A program made the position numbers and the translations under genes. A DNA stretch of 13,248 nt from assembly GCA_045546695.1 (NCBI GenBank), contig JAZQDE010000009.1:1-13248 (forward strand), in the 5' to 3' direction. Positions within the stretch are counted from its first letter, which is position 1. Each line of letters starts with the position of its first letter. Below, piece by piece: positions 7,990 through 13,248 of the stretch. A model generated the notes under the pieces. The model saw nothing but the letters and a program-made list of their open reading frames with translations. It did not search any database and was not told where the DNA came from. This DNA comes from SIG424 sp045546695. GTDB lineage: Bacteria > Bacillota > Clostridia > UBA1212 > UBA1255.

Positions 7990-9345
7990 TTATCTGTCAC
8001 CTAAGTTTACGTATTCTACACTGTCTTTAACACATGTGTAACCCGGACGGATAATCTTGCCTGCATTCTGGATCTCTTCCATACGATGAGCACTCCAGCC
8101 TGCGATTCGTGCAACAGCAAATAATGGTGTGAAAAGTTCGTAAGGAAGGCCGAGCATCTTGTATACCATACCTGAGTAAAAATCGACATTTGCACTTACG
8201 CCCTTATACATTCTGCGCTTTTCAGCGATAATCTCAGGTGCAAGCTTTTCAACAGTCTCGTAGAGTTCAAACTCTTCAAGCATGCCTTTTTCCTCTGAAA
8301 GTTTGCGTGCATACGTGCGAAGAATATCTGCACGTGGATCTGAAAGCGAGTAAACGGCATGGCCCATACCATAGATAAGTCCTGCCTTGTCAAAAGCCTG
8401 CTTGTCAAGAAGCTTTACAAGATAATCCTTAATTGACGCTTCGTCTTTCATATTTACATTCTGCCTCATATCGTCAAACATCTGCATTACCTTGATGTTT
8501 GCGCCGCCGTGTCTTGGACCTTTAAGTGAGCCAAGAGCTGCTGAGATAGCAGAATATGTATCTGTACCTGATGATGAAACAACGTGAGTAGTGAACGTAG
8601 AGTTGTTTCCGCCGCCGTGTTCTGCATGTAAAACGAGGGCAAGGTCAAGAATCTTTGCTTCAAGTGGTGTGAATTTGCCGTCTTCGCGGAGAATATAAAG
8701 AAGATTCTCTGCTGTTGTGTACTCCTTTTTAGGATAATGGATGAAAAGACTCTGTCCATTATGATAATGCTGGAATGACTGATATCCATAAACTGCCAGC
8801 AGCGGGAATTCGGAAATGAGCTGCAGGCACTGACGGAGAATATTTGATGTTGAAATATCGTCAGGATTTTCATCATATGCATATAAAGCAAGTACGCTTC
8901 TTGAAAGGATATTCATCATATCCCTACCCGGTGCCTTTAATATCATGTCGCGTACGAATGACGGTGGCAATGAACGATATAAAGACAACTGCTCACAGAA
9001 TTTTGCGAGCTCATCTTTTGTTGGAAGCTTTGAAAAGAGCAACAGATAAATTGTCTCTTCAAAGCCAAATCTGTCATCTTCAAGAAAACCATCAACTATA
9101 TCGCGAACGTTTATTCCCCTGTAATAAAGCTGACCTTCGCATGGTATGTCGTTGCCTTCTGCATCTTTATCTTTTGCCTTGATACGTGATACTTCTGTAA
9201 GACCAGCAACAACGCCATTGCCGTTTATATCGCGAAGTCCGCGCTTTACATCATGCTTTGCATACATTTCAGGAATAATATTGTTGTTCGAATCTGATAA
9301 TGTTGCGAGTTCTTTAATGTACGGTGTGATTTCGGAATAGTTCAT
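7990..9345 (-). CDS. gltA: Citrate synthase
   Basis: Condenses acetyl-CoA with oxaloacetate to citrate, the entry to the oxidative branch that supplies 2-oxoglutarate for glutamate in anaerobes. Length is 451 aa, the longer form found in clostridia. The catalytic triad is seen as His279 in GPRHGGAN, His329 in GMGHAVYS and Asp388 in NVDFYSG. Arg338 in SDPRA and the HAEHGGGNNSTF segment (240-251) are also typical. A 2-methylcitrate synthase activity cannot be excluded from sequence, but no prpB/prpD gene is nearby. A GAAGG-type site precedes the ATG at 9345. The neighbour downstream is a two-component system, not aconitase or isocitrate dehydrogenase. Confidence 0.94.
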   Translation of the reverse strand: MNYSEITPYIKELATLSDSNNNIIPEMYAKHDVKRGLRDINGNGVVAGLTEVSRIKAKDKDAEGNDIPCEGQLYYRGINVRDIVDGFLEDDRFGFEETIYLLLFSKLPTKDELAKFCEQLSLYRSLPPSFVRDMILKAPGRDMMNILSRSVLALYAYDENPDDISTSNILRQCLQLISEFPLLAVYGYQSFQHYHNGQSLFIHYPKKEYTTAENLLYILREDGKFTPLEAKILDLALVLHAEHGGGNNSTFTTHVVSSSGTDTYSAISAALGSLKGPRHGGANIKVMQMFDDMRQNVNMKDEASIKDYLVKLLDKQAFDKAGLIYGMGHAVYSLSDPRADILRTYARKLSEEKGMLEEFELYETVEKLAPEIIAEKRRMYKGVSANVDFYSGMVYKMLGLPYELFTPLFAVARIAGWSAHRMEEIQNAGKIIRPGYTCVKDSVEYVNLGDR

Positions 9346-9387
9346 AGATTACCTTCTTTTATGTAAAAATAAAATGTGTTTTCTCTT

Positions 9388-9417
9388 ATTGTAGCACATT
9401 TATGCATATCTCGACAA
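9388..9417 (-). promoter_or_regulatory. Predicted promoter of citrate synthase, extended -10
   Basis: On the minus strand TTGTCG (9417-9412) and TACAAT (9393-9388) are 18 bp apart, and the -10 is preceded by TGC. The context TGTGCTACAAT closely matches TGTGCTAAAAT at purC. The start codon of citrate synthase is 42 bp downstream. Confidence 0.65.
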
Positions 9418-9461
9418 TATATTATTAATCCATAAATAAAATTGTAAACACCTCTGTCCGA

Positions 9462-9491
9462 TTGACATACGCAAATCAATTGTGGTATAAA
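9462..9491 (+). promoter_or_regulatory. Predicted sigma-A promoter of the SIS-macro-vWA cluster
   Basis: A perfect TTGACA (9462-9467) and TATAAA (9486-9491) are 18 bp apart. The SIS gene starts 34 bp further on with GGAGG at 9512-9516. It is divergent to the citrate synthase promoter, with about 45 bp between the two -35 boxes, so shared control is possible. Confidence 0.75.
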
Positions 9492-9525
9492 TCTTAAAAA
9501 CTAAGCAACTCGGAGGTTGTATTTT

Positions 9526-10128
9526 ATGAAAAAAGAATCTTTTACCCAGGCTATGGACGCATTTAAGATAGAGAGCGAATGTATTGCTGAATTTGCAAAT
9601 TATATCGATGAAAAGCAGTTTTCAAAAGCAGTTGAACTGCTCAGTACTGCCCAGAGAATCGGCACTTGTGGTTGCGGTCATTCAGGGATTGCCTGCCAGC
9701 ACTTTTCACATCTTCTTTGTTGTATAGAAAGACCCTCGCGCTTCATTTCACCGGCGCAAGCCCCCCATGGTGCAACAGGCTTCCTCCAGAAGGGCGACGT
9801 CATGGTTTTTGCATCACGCGGCGGCAAAACAAGCGAGCTGCTCCCTATCATGGAAATCTGCCAGAAAAAGGAAATCAATATTATTACTATTACAGAGAAT
9901 CTCTCTTCCCCGCTTGCGCAAGGTGCTGACATTGTACTCAGACAATATGTCAACCGCGAGACTGATAAATACAATGCCCAGGGAACAACGTCTACCACAT
10001 CTCTTTGCGTTCTTTTCCACGCCCTCCAGGCAGCAATTATCGAAGAAACAGACTATATAAACGAACAGTTTGCGCTGATTCACCCGCACGGTGCTGTCGG
10101 CGAGAGATTAAACAAGAAACAAGGATAA
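9526..10128 (+). CDS. SIS-domain sugar-phosphate isomerase, KpsF/GutQ-like, without CBS domains
   Basis: A 200-aa single SIS domain. Matches to the catalytic half of arabinose-5-phosphate isomerases (KpsF/GutQ/KdsD) run in order: GTCGCGHSG (46-54), PAQAPHGATGFL (76-87, with His81 at the position of the ASHGD histidine), GDVMVFASRGGKTSE (90-104, phosphate-binding Ser/Gly loop), GTTSTTSL (153-160) and ALIHPHGAVGERL (183-195; the family reads ALSHPGGALGRKL). The two C-terminal CBS domains of KpsF are missing. A Gram-positive host without Kdo has no obvious need for arabinose 5-phosphate, so the true substrate is open (another ketose/aldose phosphate is likely). The ATG at 9526 sits 9 nt after GGAGG. 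A TTG at 9517 touches that site and is rejected. It is the first gene of a plus-strand cluster. Confidence 0.85.
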   Translation: MKKESFTQAMDAFKIESECIAEFANYIDEKQFSKAVELLSTAQRIGTCGCGHSGIACQHFSHLLCCIERPSRFISPAQAPHGATGFLQKGDVMVFASRGGKTSELLPIMEICQKKEINIITITENLSSPLAQGADIVLRQYVNRETDKYNAQGTTSTTSLCVLFHALQAAIIEETDYINEQFALIHPHGAVGERLNKKQG

Positions 10129-10133
10129 ATATC

Positions 10134-11081
10134 ATGCCACTTATAATTGTAAACGAGAATATAACAAAAATGAAGGTCGATGCCATTGTCAATGCTGCAA
10201 ACGAGTCTCTGCTCGGGGGCGGCGGTGTTGATGGTGCAATTCACCGCGCGGCAGGTCCCGGTCTGCTGTCTGAATGCAGAACTCTTGGAGGTTGCAAAAC
10301 AGGCCGGGCAAAAATCACCGGCGGTTATAATCTTTTTGCAAAACACGTTATACATACTGTCGGTCCGATTTACGCCGATGGCAACCATGGTGAAAAAGAG
10401 CTTCTTGAGTCGTGTTATCTAGAATCTCTGAAGCTTGCAAAAGAACATAATTGCGCCTCTGTTGCCTTCCCACTTATCTCTTCGGGTGTTTACGGATATC
10501 CAAAAGACCGGGCTTTGAGCGTTGCCTGCAATACTATTGCCGGTTTCCTTTCCGAAAACGACATGACTGTCTATGTTGTTATTTTTGACAAGTCCTCCTA
10601 CAGAATTGACAGCGGGCTTTTCACAGATATTTCAGAATATCTTGAAGATAATTACAATAATACTTATTATTTCAGTGAATGCTGTGAATCCATACCTTTC
10701 CCGGAGAATTTTGATGATCTTGGTGAAAAGCTCCGTGAGATTGATGAGAGTTTTTCACAGATGTTACTTCGCAAGATTGATGAAAAAGGAATCACAGACG
10801 CTCAGTGCTATAAAAAGGCCAATATAGACCGCAAGTTATTTTCAAAAATCCGCGGTGATATTCATTACAAGCCAAGTAAAACGACTGCCCTTGCCTTTGC
10901 AATCGCTCTTGAATTATCACTTGGCGACACGGAAGATTTGCTTCGTAAAGCAGGCTTTGCCCTGTCCCACAGCAATAAAGCCGATATAATAATTGAATAC
11001 TTTATCACCAAGGGTAATTACAATATTTTTGAAATAAACGAAGCTTTGTTTGCTTTTGATCAGGCATTGCTCGGCGCGTAA
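10134..11081 (+). CDS. Macrodomain (ADP-ribose binding/hydrolase) protein with C-terminal XRE-like domain
   Basis: A 315-aa two-part protein. Residues 1-165 are a MacroD/YmdB-type macrodomain: VDAIVNAANESLLGGGGVDG (15-34) with Asn23 and Asp33 at the positions that matter for O-acetyl-ADP-ribose or mono-ADP-ribose hydrolysis, HTVGPIY (74-80) and the PLISSGVYGYP phosphate loop (113-123). After a linker (about 166-205), residues 206-315 form an all-helical domain. Its NIDRKLFSKIR segment followed by PSKTTALAFAIALELSL resembles the helix-turn-helix core of XRE/Cro proteins, ending in an EYFITKGNYNIFEINEALF tail. This composition is frequent in clostridia, but I know of no established function for it. 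AAGGA overlaps the SIS stop; the ATG is 5 nt after it, so coupling with the SIS gene is likely. Confidence 0.88.
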   Translation: MPLIIVNENITKMKVDAIVNAANESLLGGGGVDGAIHRAAGPGLLSECRTLGGCKTGRAKITGGYNLFAKHVIHTVGPIYADGNHGEKELLESCYLESLKLAKEHNCASVAFPLISSGVYGYPKDRALSVACNTIAGFLSENDMTVYVVIFDKSSYRIDSGLFTDISEYLEDNYNNTYYFSECCESIPFPENFDDLGEKLREIDESFSQMLLRKIDEKGITDAQCYKKANIDRKLFSKIRGDIHYKPSKTTALAFAIALELSLGDTEDLLRKAGFALSHSNKADIIIEYFITKGNYNIFEINEALFAFDQALLGA

Positions 11082-11082
11082 A

Positions 11083-11105
11083 AATGTCGCCTGACGGGCG
11101 ACATT
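11083..11105. other. Compact 9-bp hairpin after the macrodomain gene
   Basis: AATGTCGCC and GGCGACATT enclose a 5-nt loop, TGACG, one base after the macrodomain stop codon. There is no T run on the plus strand, so it is not a classical terminator for that gene. On the minus strand the stem ends in T residues, so it could weakly stop antisense transcription. It may stabilise the 3' end of the SIS-macro mRNA. Confidence 0.7.
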
Positions 11106-11106
11106 G

Positions 11107-11152
11107 CCTCTCTTGATTTGATGTAAAGTACAAACATCAAATTAAAGAGAGG
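11107..11152 (+). promoter_or_regulatory. Long hairpin sequestering the vWA ribosome binding site
   Basis: The left arm (11107-11124, CCTCTCTTGATTTGATGT) pairs with the right arm (11134-11152) through 17 Watson-Crick pairs plus one possible G-U. One base is bulged and the loop is 9 nt (AAAGTACAA). The right arm contains AGAGAGG, the only ribosome site for the vWA ATG eight bases later, and is followed by TTTTATTT. The element could therefore act as an attenuator/terminator, as a translational lid, or at DNA level as an inverted-repeat operator (ATTTGATGT-N9-ACATCAAAT). Confidence 0.75.
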
Positions 11153-11160
11153 TTTTATTT

Positions 11161-11814
11161 ATGGAAAAAAAGATTACAGAACTCGTATTTATTCTCGACA
11201 GAAGTGGCTCAATGTCAGGCCTTGAGAGCGATACAATCGGCGGCTTCAATGCTATGATTGAAAGGCAGAAGAAGGAGCATGGCACATGCTATGTATCTAC
11301 CGTCCTTTTTGATGACGAGAGTGAAGTCATTCACGACCGTATTAATCTTGGCGACGTTCCCAGAATGACTAACGAAGATTATACCGTACGTGGCTGTACT
11401 GCACTGATTGATGCCATCGGAAGCTCGATAAAGCACATCAGCAACATTCACAAATATGCCAGGCCGGAGGACGTCCCGGACCAGACTGTCTTTGTCATCA
11501 CTACGGATGGCCAGGAAAATGCCAGTCATCACTATACGAGCAATATGGTTAAGAAAATGATTGATCGTCAGAAAGAAGAATTCGGCTGGGAGTTTTTATT
11601 TATCGGTGCGAATATTGATGCGGTAGAGACGGCTGCGCGCTATGGCATCAGCAAAGACCGCGCCGTAAATTATACAGCCGACAAAGAAGGCACCAAAGTG
11701 CTATATGAGACTGTCTCTGACACAATTGATTATGTCGTAAATTGTGGTGGCATACAGCCTGACTGGAGCAATATTATAAAAGAAGATTTTGAAAAACGCG
11801 GTAAGAAGAAGTGA
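11161..11814 (+). CDS. Cytosolic von Willebrand factor A domain protein
   Basis: A 217-aa protein that is almost entirely one vWA domain. The metal-ion-dependent adhesion site is complete: DRSGS (Asp13, Ser15, Ser17), Thr80 in RGCTALIDAIG and Asp116 in TTDGQEN. So divalent metal-mediated binding to a partner protein is expected. There is no signal peptide, membrane segment or sorting signal, which points to an intracellular role, as in TerY-like or chelatase-associated vWA proteins. Other landmarks are the GGFNAMI segment near 27-33 and FGWEFLFIGANIDA in the C-terminal third. It lies 79 nt after the macrodomain gene, behind two hairpins. No AAA ATPase or TerD partner is in the window. Confidence 0.9.
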   Translation: MEKKITELVFILDRSGSMSGLESDTIGGFNAMIERQKKEHGTCYVSTVLFDDESEVIHDRINLGDVPRMTNEDYTVRGCTALIDAIGSSIKHISNIHKYARPEDVPDQTVFVITTDGQENASHHYTSNMVKKMIDRQKEEFGWEFLFIGANIDAVETAARYGISKDRAVNYTADKEGTKVLYETVSDTIDYVVNCGGIQPDWSNIIKEDFEKRGKKK

Positions 11815-11815
11815 G

Positions 11816-11865
11816 GTGGCTGATTCTCTCTTCAATGTAATATGCCGGTACGCCACAAAGTTTTT
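11816..11865 (+). terminator. Possible weak terminator after the vWA gene
   Basis: GTGGC (11816-11820) can pair with GCCAC (11852-11856), followed by AAAG and a T5 run at 11861-11865. The stem is only 5 bp across a 31-nt loop, so this is a weak prediction. Confidence 0.25.
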
Positions 11866-11901
11866 AAGAATTATTTGAAATCCAAAAAAGGTATGATTTG
11901 A

Positions 11902-11959
11902 AGCCACACCGAGGAACCTCGACTAGTACCTAATGGTGAGGTGTCCTTGGTGGAAGGCT
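11902..11959. other. 58-nt structured, unassigned hairpin element
   Basis: The plus strand folds into one imperfect hairpin. AGCC pairs with GGCT, CACC with GGTG, then a G-T pair, AGGA with TCCT, ACCTC with GAGGT and ACC with GGT, closed by a TAAT loop. There is one 7-nt bulge (GACTAGT) and small internal loops. About 21 pairs form in total, and the segment is clearly more G/C-rich than the flanks. It lies between the convergent vWA gene and the chimeric hydrolase gene. It has no T tract on either side and is no terminator of standard form. It could be a small RNA, a decayed transposon end or a recombination scar; I cannot assign it. Confidence 0.55.
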
Positions 11960-11981
11960 CAAAGTATGGCACTACATATTA

Positions 11982-12734
11982 CTATATTTCCTTAAGATAT
12001 CTTTTTAGCAGGAATGTACAGTAATATGGGAAGGTATAAATATTATTTTCAAACCCTACATTTCCCGCACAGAATTTAATTCCATAAGATATGTCAGAAT
12101 ATTTGTCACTTTTAATAAGTTGATCTAACGATTTTGCTTTACTGTTTTTTGCTTTTGCCTCTATAGGTATCGTATTTATATCACGACTTAATTTAAAATC
12201 AGATATTCCATCTATACTATTTTCTACAGTTACATCTGACATATTATCAAGCACTTCTAATAAATAACCTAGATTATCTTCTGAAACGATTACTTTTGTA
12301 GCCTGTTCTAACGTTTTCTTATCTCGTTGTTGCGATTTATGAGTAATATTCACATAGAATTTCTTCATAAATATCTTCATAACTGCATTATATGATACTA
12401 TTGGCGAACCATCAAAAATCACTTTATCAAAGGATAATCTATTATTTTGCCACAAAGTCGCAGCCAATACACCACCCATCGACATTCCATACACTGCATA
12501 TATGTGCTTCCCGTAACGAGAAAGAATATATTCTTCTATTTTTTTTGCATCAGATGCAAAGGAAATAAAATCATCTTTAAATTCCGGATTATGTCCTGAC
12601 ATAATCGGCACAATGATATGAAACTTATTCTTATAATGTTCTATATATTTATTCCATACCTGCCAAGGACATTGGAAACCATGTATCAGGACGATTTTAT
12701 TTTTACTTGTATCACCAAATTCAAGAATCTTCAT
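11982..12734 (-). CDS. Chimeric frame: alpha/beta hydrolase N-terminus, DUF4143-like ATPase C-terminus
   Basis: The 250-aa frame is open, but its halves belong to different families. Residues 1 to about 170 are an alpha/beta hydrolase: oxyanion HGF at 18-20, nucleophile elbow GMSMGG with Ser85, and the start of a lid. The catalytic histidine (normally in a late GHGE-like motif) is missing. Residues from about 176 (DFKLS, then IPIEAKAKNSKAKSL, then NVGFENNIYTFPYY) instead resemble the end of DUF4143-type AAA proteins, with Asp179, Glu192 and Lys194 matching a PD-(D/E)xK-like pattern. This looks like an in-frame deletion join, so the protein is probably inactive as a hydrolase. Codon use is A/T-rich compared with the vWA cluster. 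AGAGG precedes the ATG, which overlaps the stop of the flavodoxin remnant in ATGA. Confidence 0.65.
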   Translation of the reverse strand: MKILEFGDTSKNKIVLIHGFQCPWQVWNKYIEHYKNKFHIIVPIMSGHNPEFKDDFISFASDAKKIEEYILSRYGKHIYAVYGMSMGGVLAATLWQNNRLSFDKVIFDGSPIVSYNAVMKIFMKKFYVNITHKSQQRDKKTLEQATKVIVSEDNLGYLLEVLDNMSDVTVENSIDGISDFKLSRDINTIPIEAKAKNSKAKSLDQLIKSDKYSDISYGIKFCAGNVGFENNIYTFPYYCTFLLKRYLKEI

Positions 12735-12873
12735 ATCATAAAACCTCTGTAGAATTCAGAATTTACTAATCGTTCGCCAAATTCAACGAAGTCTGCCTTT
12801 GTCTTTTCAGCTATCCACAGAACATATTTTTTGTAAAACCGGTTTTGGAATTAAAAATTACAATTATTTTCAT
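12731..12873 (-). pseudogene. Flavodoxin remnant, frameshifted and truncated
   Basis: An ATG at 12873 with a strong AGGAGGA site (12885-12879) begins MKIIVIFNSKTGFTK, the typical flavodoxin opening with its phosphate-binding loop (T/S-x-T-G-x-T; here NSKTGFT). The frame then stops at TAG (12813-12811). Adding one A to the six-A run at 12832-12827 restores TKKYVLWIAEKTKADFVEF, again flavodoxin-like, which runs to a TGA at 12733-12731. Only about 47 residues remain of the usual 140 or more, so the gene is broken twice, by frameshift and by loss of the rest. Its final TGA overlaps the start of the next gene. A sequencing error could explain the shift but not the truncation. Confidence 0.75.
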
Positions 12874-12896
12874 TTATATCCTCCTATTGCATTTTT

Positions 12897-13217
12897 TCAG
12901 CAGAACAAAAATCCCACAACAGGACCTAAAAAAATAGCGATATATATAAGTGTTATCCACGGCTGGTAATCCACGTAAAATCCCTTAAATGTCAAACACC
13001 ACGGATGCTTGACAATAACCCATCCGAAAACATCAAATACAATACAGACACCTGCCCAAACAAGACCTGTAATAACCGCTTCTTTCAAAGATGGTTCAGC
13101 CAGACCACTCATATATAAATAACCAAAAACAGAAAAAAGTATTATGTTATATAGTGGATGCCACGGCTTTGTTTTTTCGTAACCCTCTCCCATACTATCC
13201 TTGTCCATAGGTTTCAT
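12897..13217 (-). CDS. Small three-helix membrane protein of unknown function
   Basis: I do not recognise a family. From the ATG at 13217 the product is 106 aa: a charged N-terminus (about 1-18), then hydrophobic segments at about 22-40, 46-68 and 86-105, ending in VVGFLFC. Aromatic residues and histidines (WHP, KHPW, YQPW) cluster near the segment edges. The start is uncertain: no good ribosome site precedes 13217, in-frame ATGs follow at 13208 and 13193 (the latter with AAGGA four bases ahead), and the frame has no stop up to the window edge, so the gene could begin outside. It ends 23 nt before the flavodoxin remnant and likely shared its transcript. Confidence 0.6.
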   Translation of the reverse strand: MKPMDKDSMGEGYEKTKPWHPLYNIILFSVFGYLYMSGLAEPSLKEAVITGLVWAGVCIVFDVFGWVIVKHPWCLTFKGFYVDYQPWITLIYIAIFLGPVVGFLFC

Positions 13218-13248
13218 ATGTAAAACATATATATTAAAAACAGTATGC

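Noticed and set aside
8487..8891. 134-codon minus-strand frame within citrate synthase
   Set aside because: Overlaps the catalytic region in another frame; low-complexity His/Ser-rich product with no ribosome site.
400..9345. Frequent ACGT tetranucleotides in the left part
   Set aside because: By eye only mildly above expectation and scattered in codons; no positional pattern seen.
9678..9998. 106-codon antisense frame within the SIS gene
   Set aside because: The sense frame shows clear SIS motifs; the antisense product has none.
10005..10133. Upstream extension of the macrodomain protein into the SIS gene
   Set aside because: The macrodomain begins at the ATG at 10134 with AAGGA at normal spacing; the extension is out-of-frame SIS coding sequence.
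10134..11081. DarG-type antitoxin of a DarT/DarG pair
   Set aside because: No DarT ADP-ribosyltransferase gene is adjacent, and the C-terminal domain looks HTH-like, not like the DarG tail.
11113..11142. Promoter TTGATT-N18-TCAAAT before the vWA gene
   Set aside because: Both boxes match poorly, and a start about 7 bp downstream would fall within the ribosome site.
11161..11814. Member of a tellurite-resistance (Ter) operon
   Set aside because: No TerD/TerC-type genes nearby; vWA similarity alone is too general.

Overview
The window looks like a chromosomal segment of a low-to-moderate GC anaerobic Firmicute, most likely Clostridia and close to the rumen/gut Lachnospiraceae. I infer this from the AGGAGG-type ribosome sites, the A/T-rich sigma-A promoters, a 451-residue clostridial-type citrate synthase, a FakA-type DAK2 protein, a cytosolic GH36 alpha-galactosidase and a macrodomain protein with a helix-turn-helix tail. 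No rRNA, tRNA, CRISPR array or complete insertion sequence was seen.

Bases 1-9345 are ordinary household genes, all on the minus strand. Read in their own direction (right to left) they are: citrate synthase, an OmpR/PhoB-type response regulator and its sensor kinase (32-nt gap, then an ATGA overlap, so probably one transcript); fakA with its own terminator; an M42 peptidase and GH36 alpha-galactosidase pair 16 nt apart under a clear promoter; purC with an extended -10 promoter and a strong terminator; and the start of a lipoprotein whose mature part opens with a Thr/Pro/Gln-rich 24-bp tandem repeat that runs off the left edge.

Bases 9346-9525 are a divergent promoter region. To its right, on the plus strand, is a three-gene cluster: a KpsF/GutQ-like SIS-domain isomerase (9526-10128), a macrodomain protein with an XRE-like C-terminal domain (10134-11081), and a cytosolic von Willebrand A protein with an intact MIDAS (11161-11814). 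The first two are 5 nt apart. The third is preceded by a compact hairpin and then a long hairpin whose right arm contains the vWA ribosome binding site. This is the best candidate for an undescribed system here: an ADP-ribose-type ligand sensor/hydrolase joined to a DNA-binding-like domain, a sugar-phosphate isomerase and a metal-dependent adhesion-type protein.

Bases 11815-13248 are a decayed, A/T-rich tract read on the minus strand: a three-helix membrane protein whose frame is open to the right edge, a flavodoxin remnant broken by a one-base shift in an A run and cut short, and a chimeric frame that starts as an alpha/beta hydrolase and ends like a DUF4143-type ATPase. Between this tract and the vWA gene is a 58-nt imperfect hairpin of about 21 base pairs with no assigned function.
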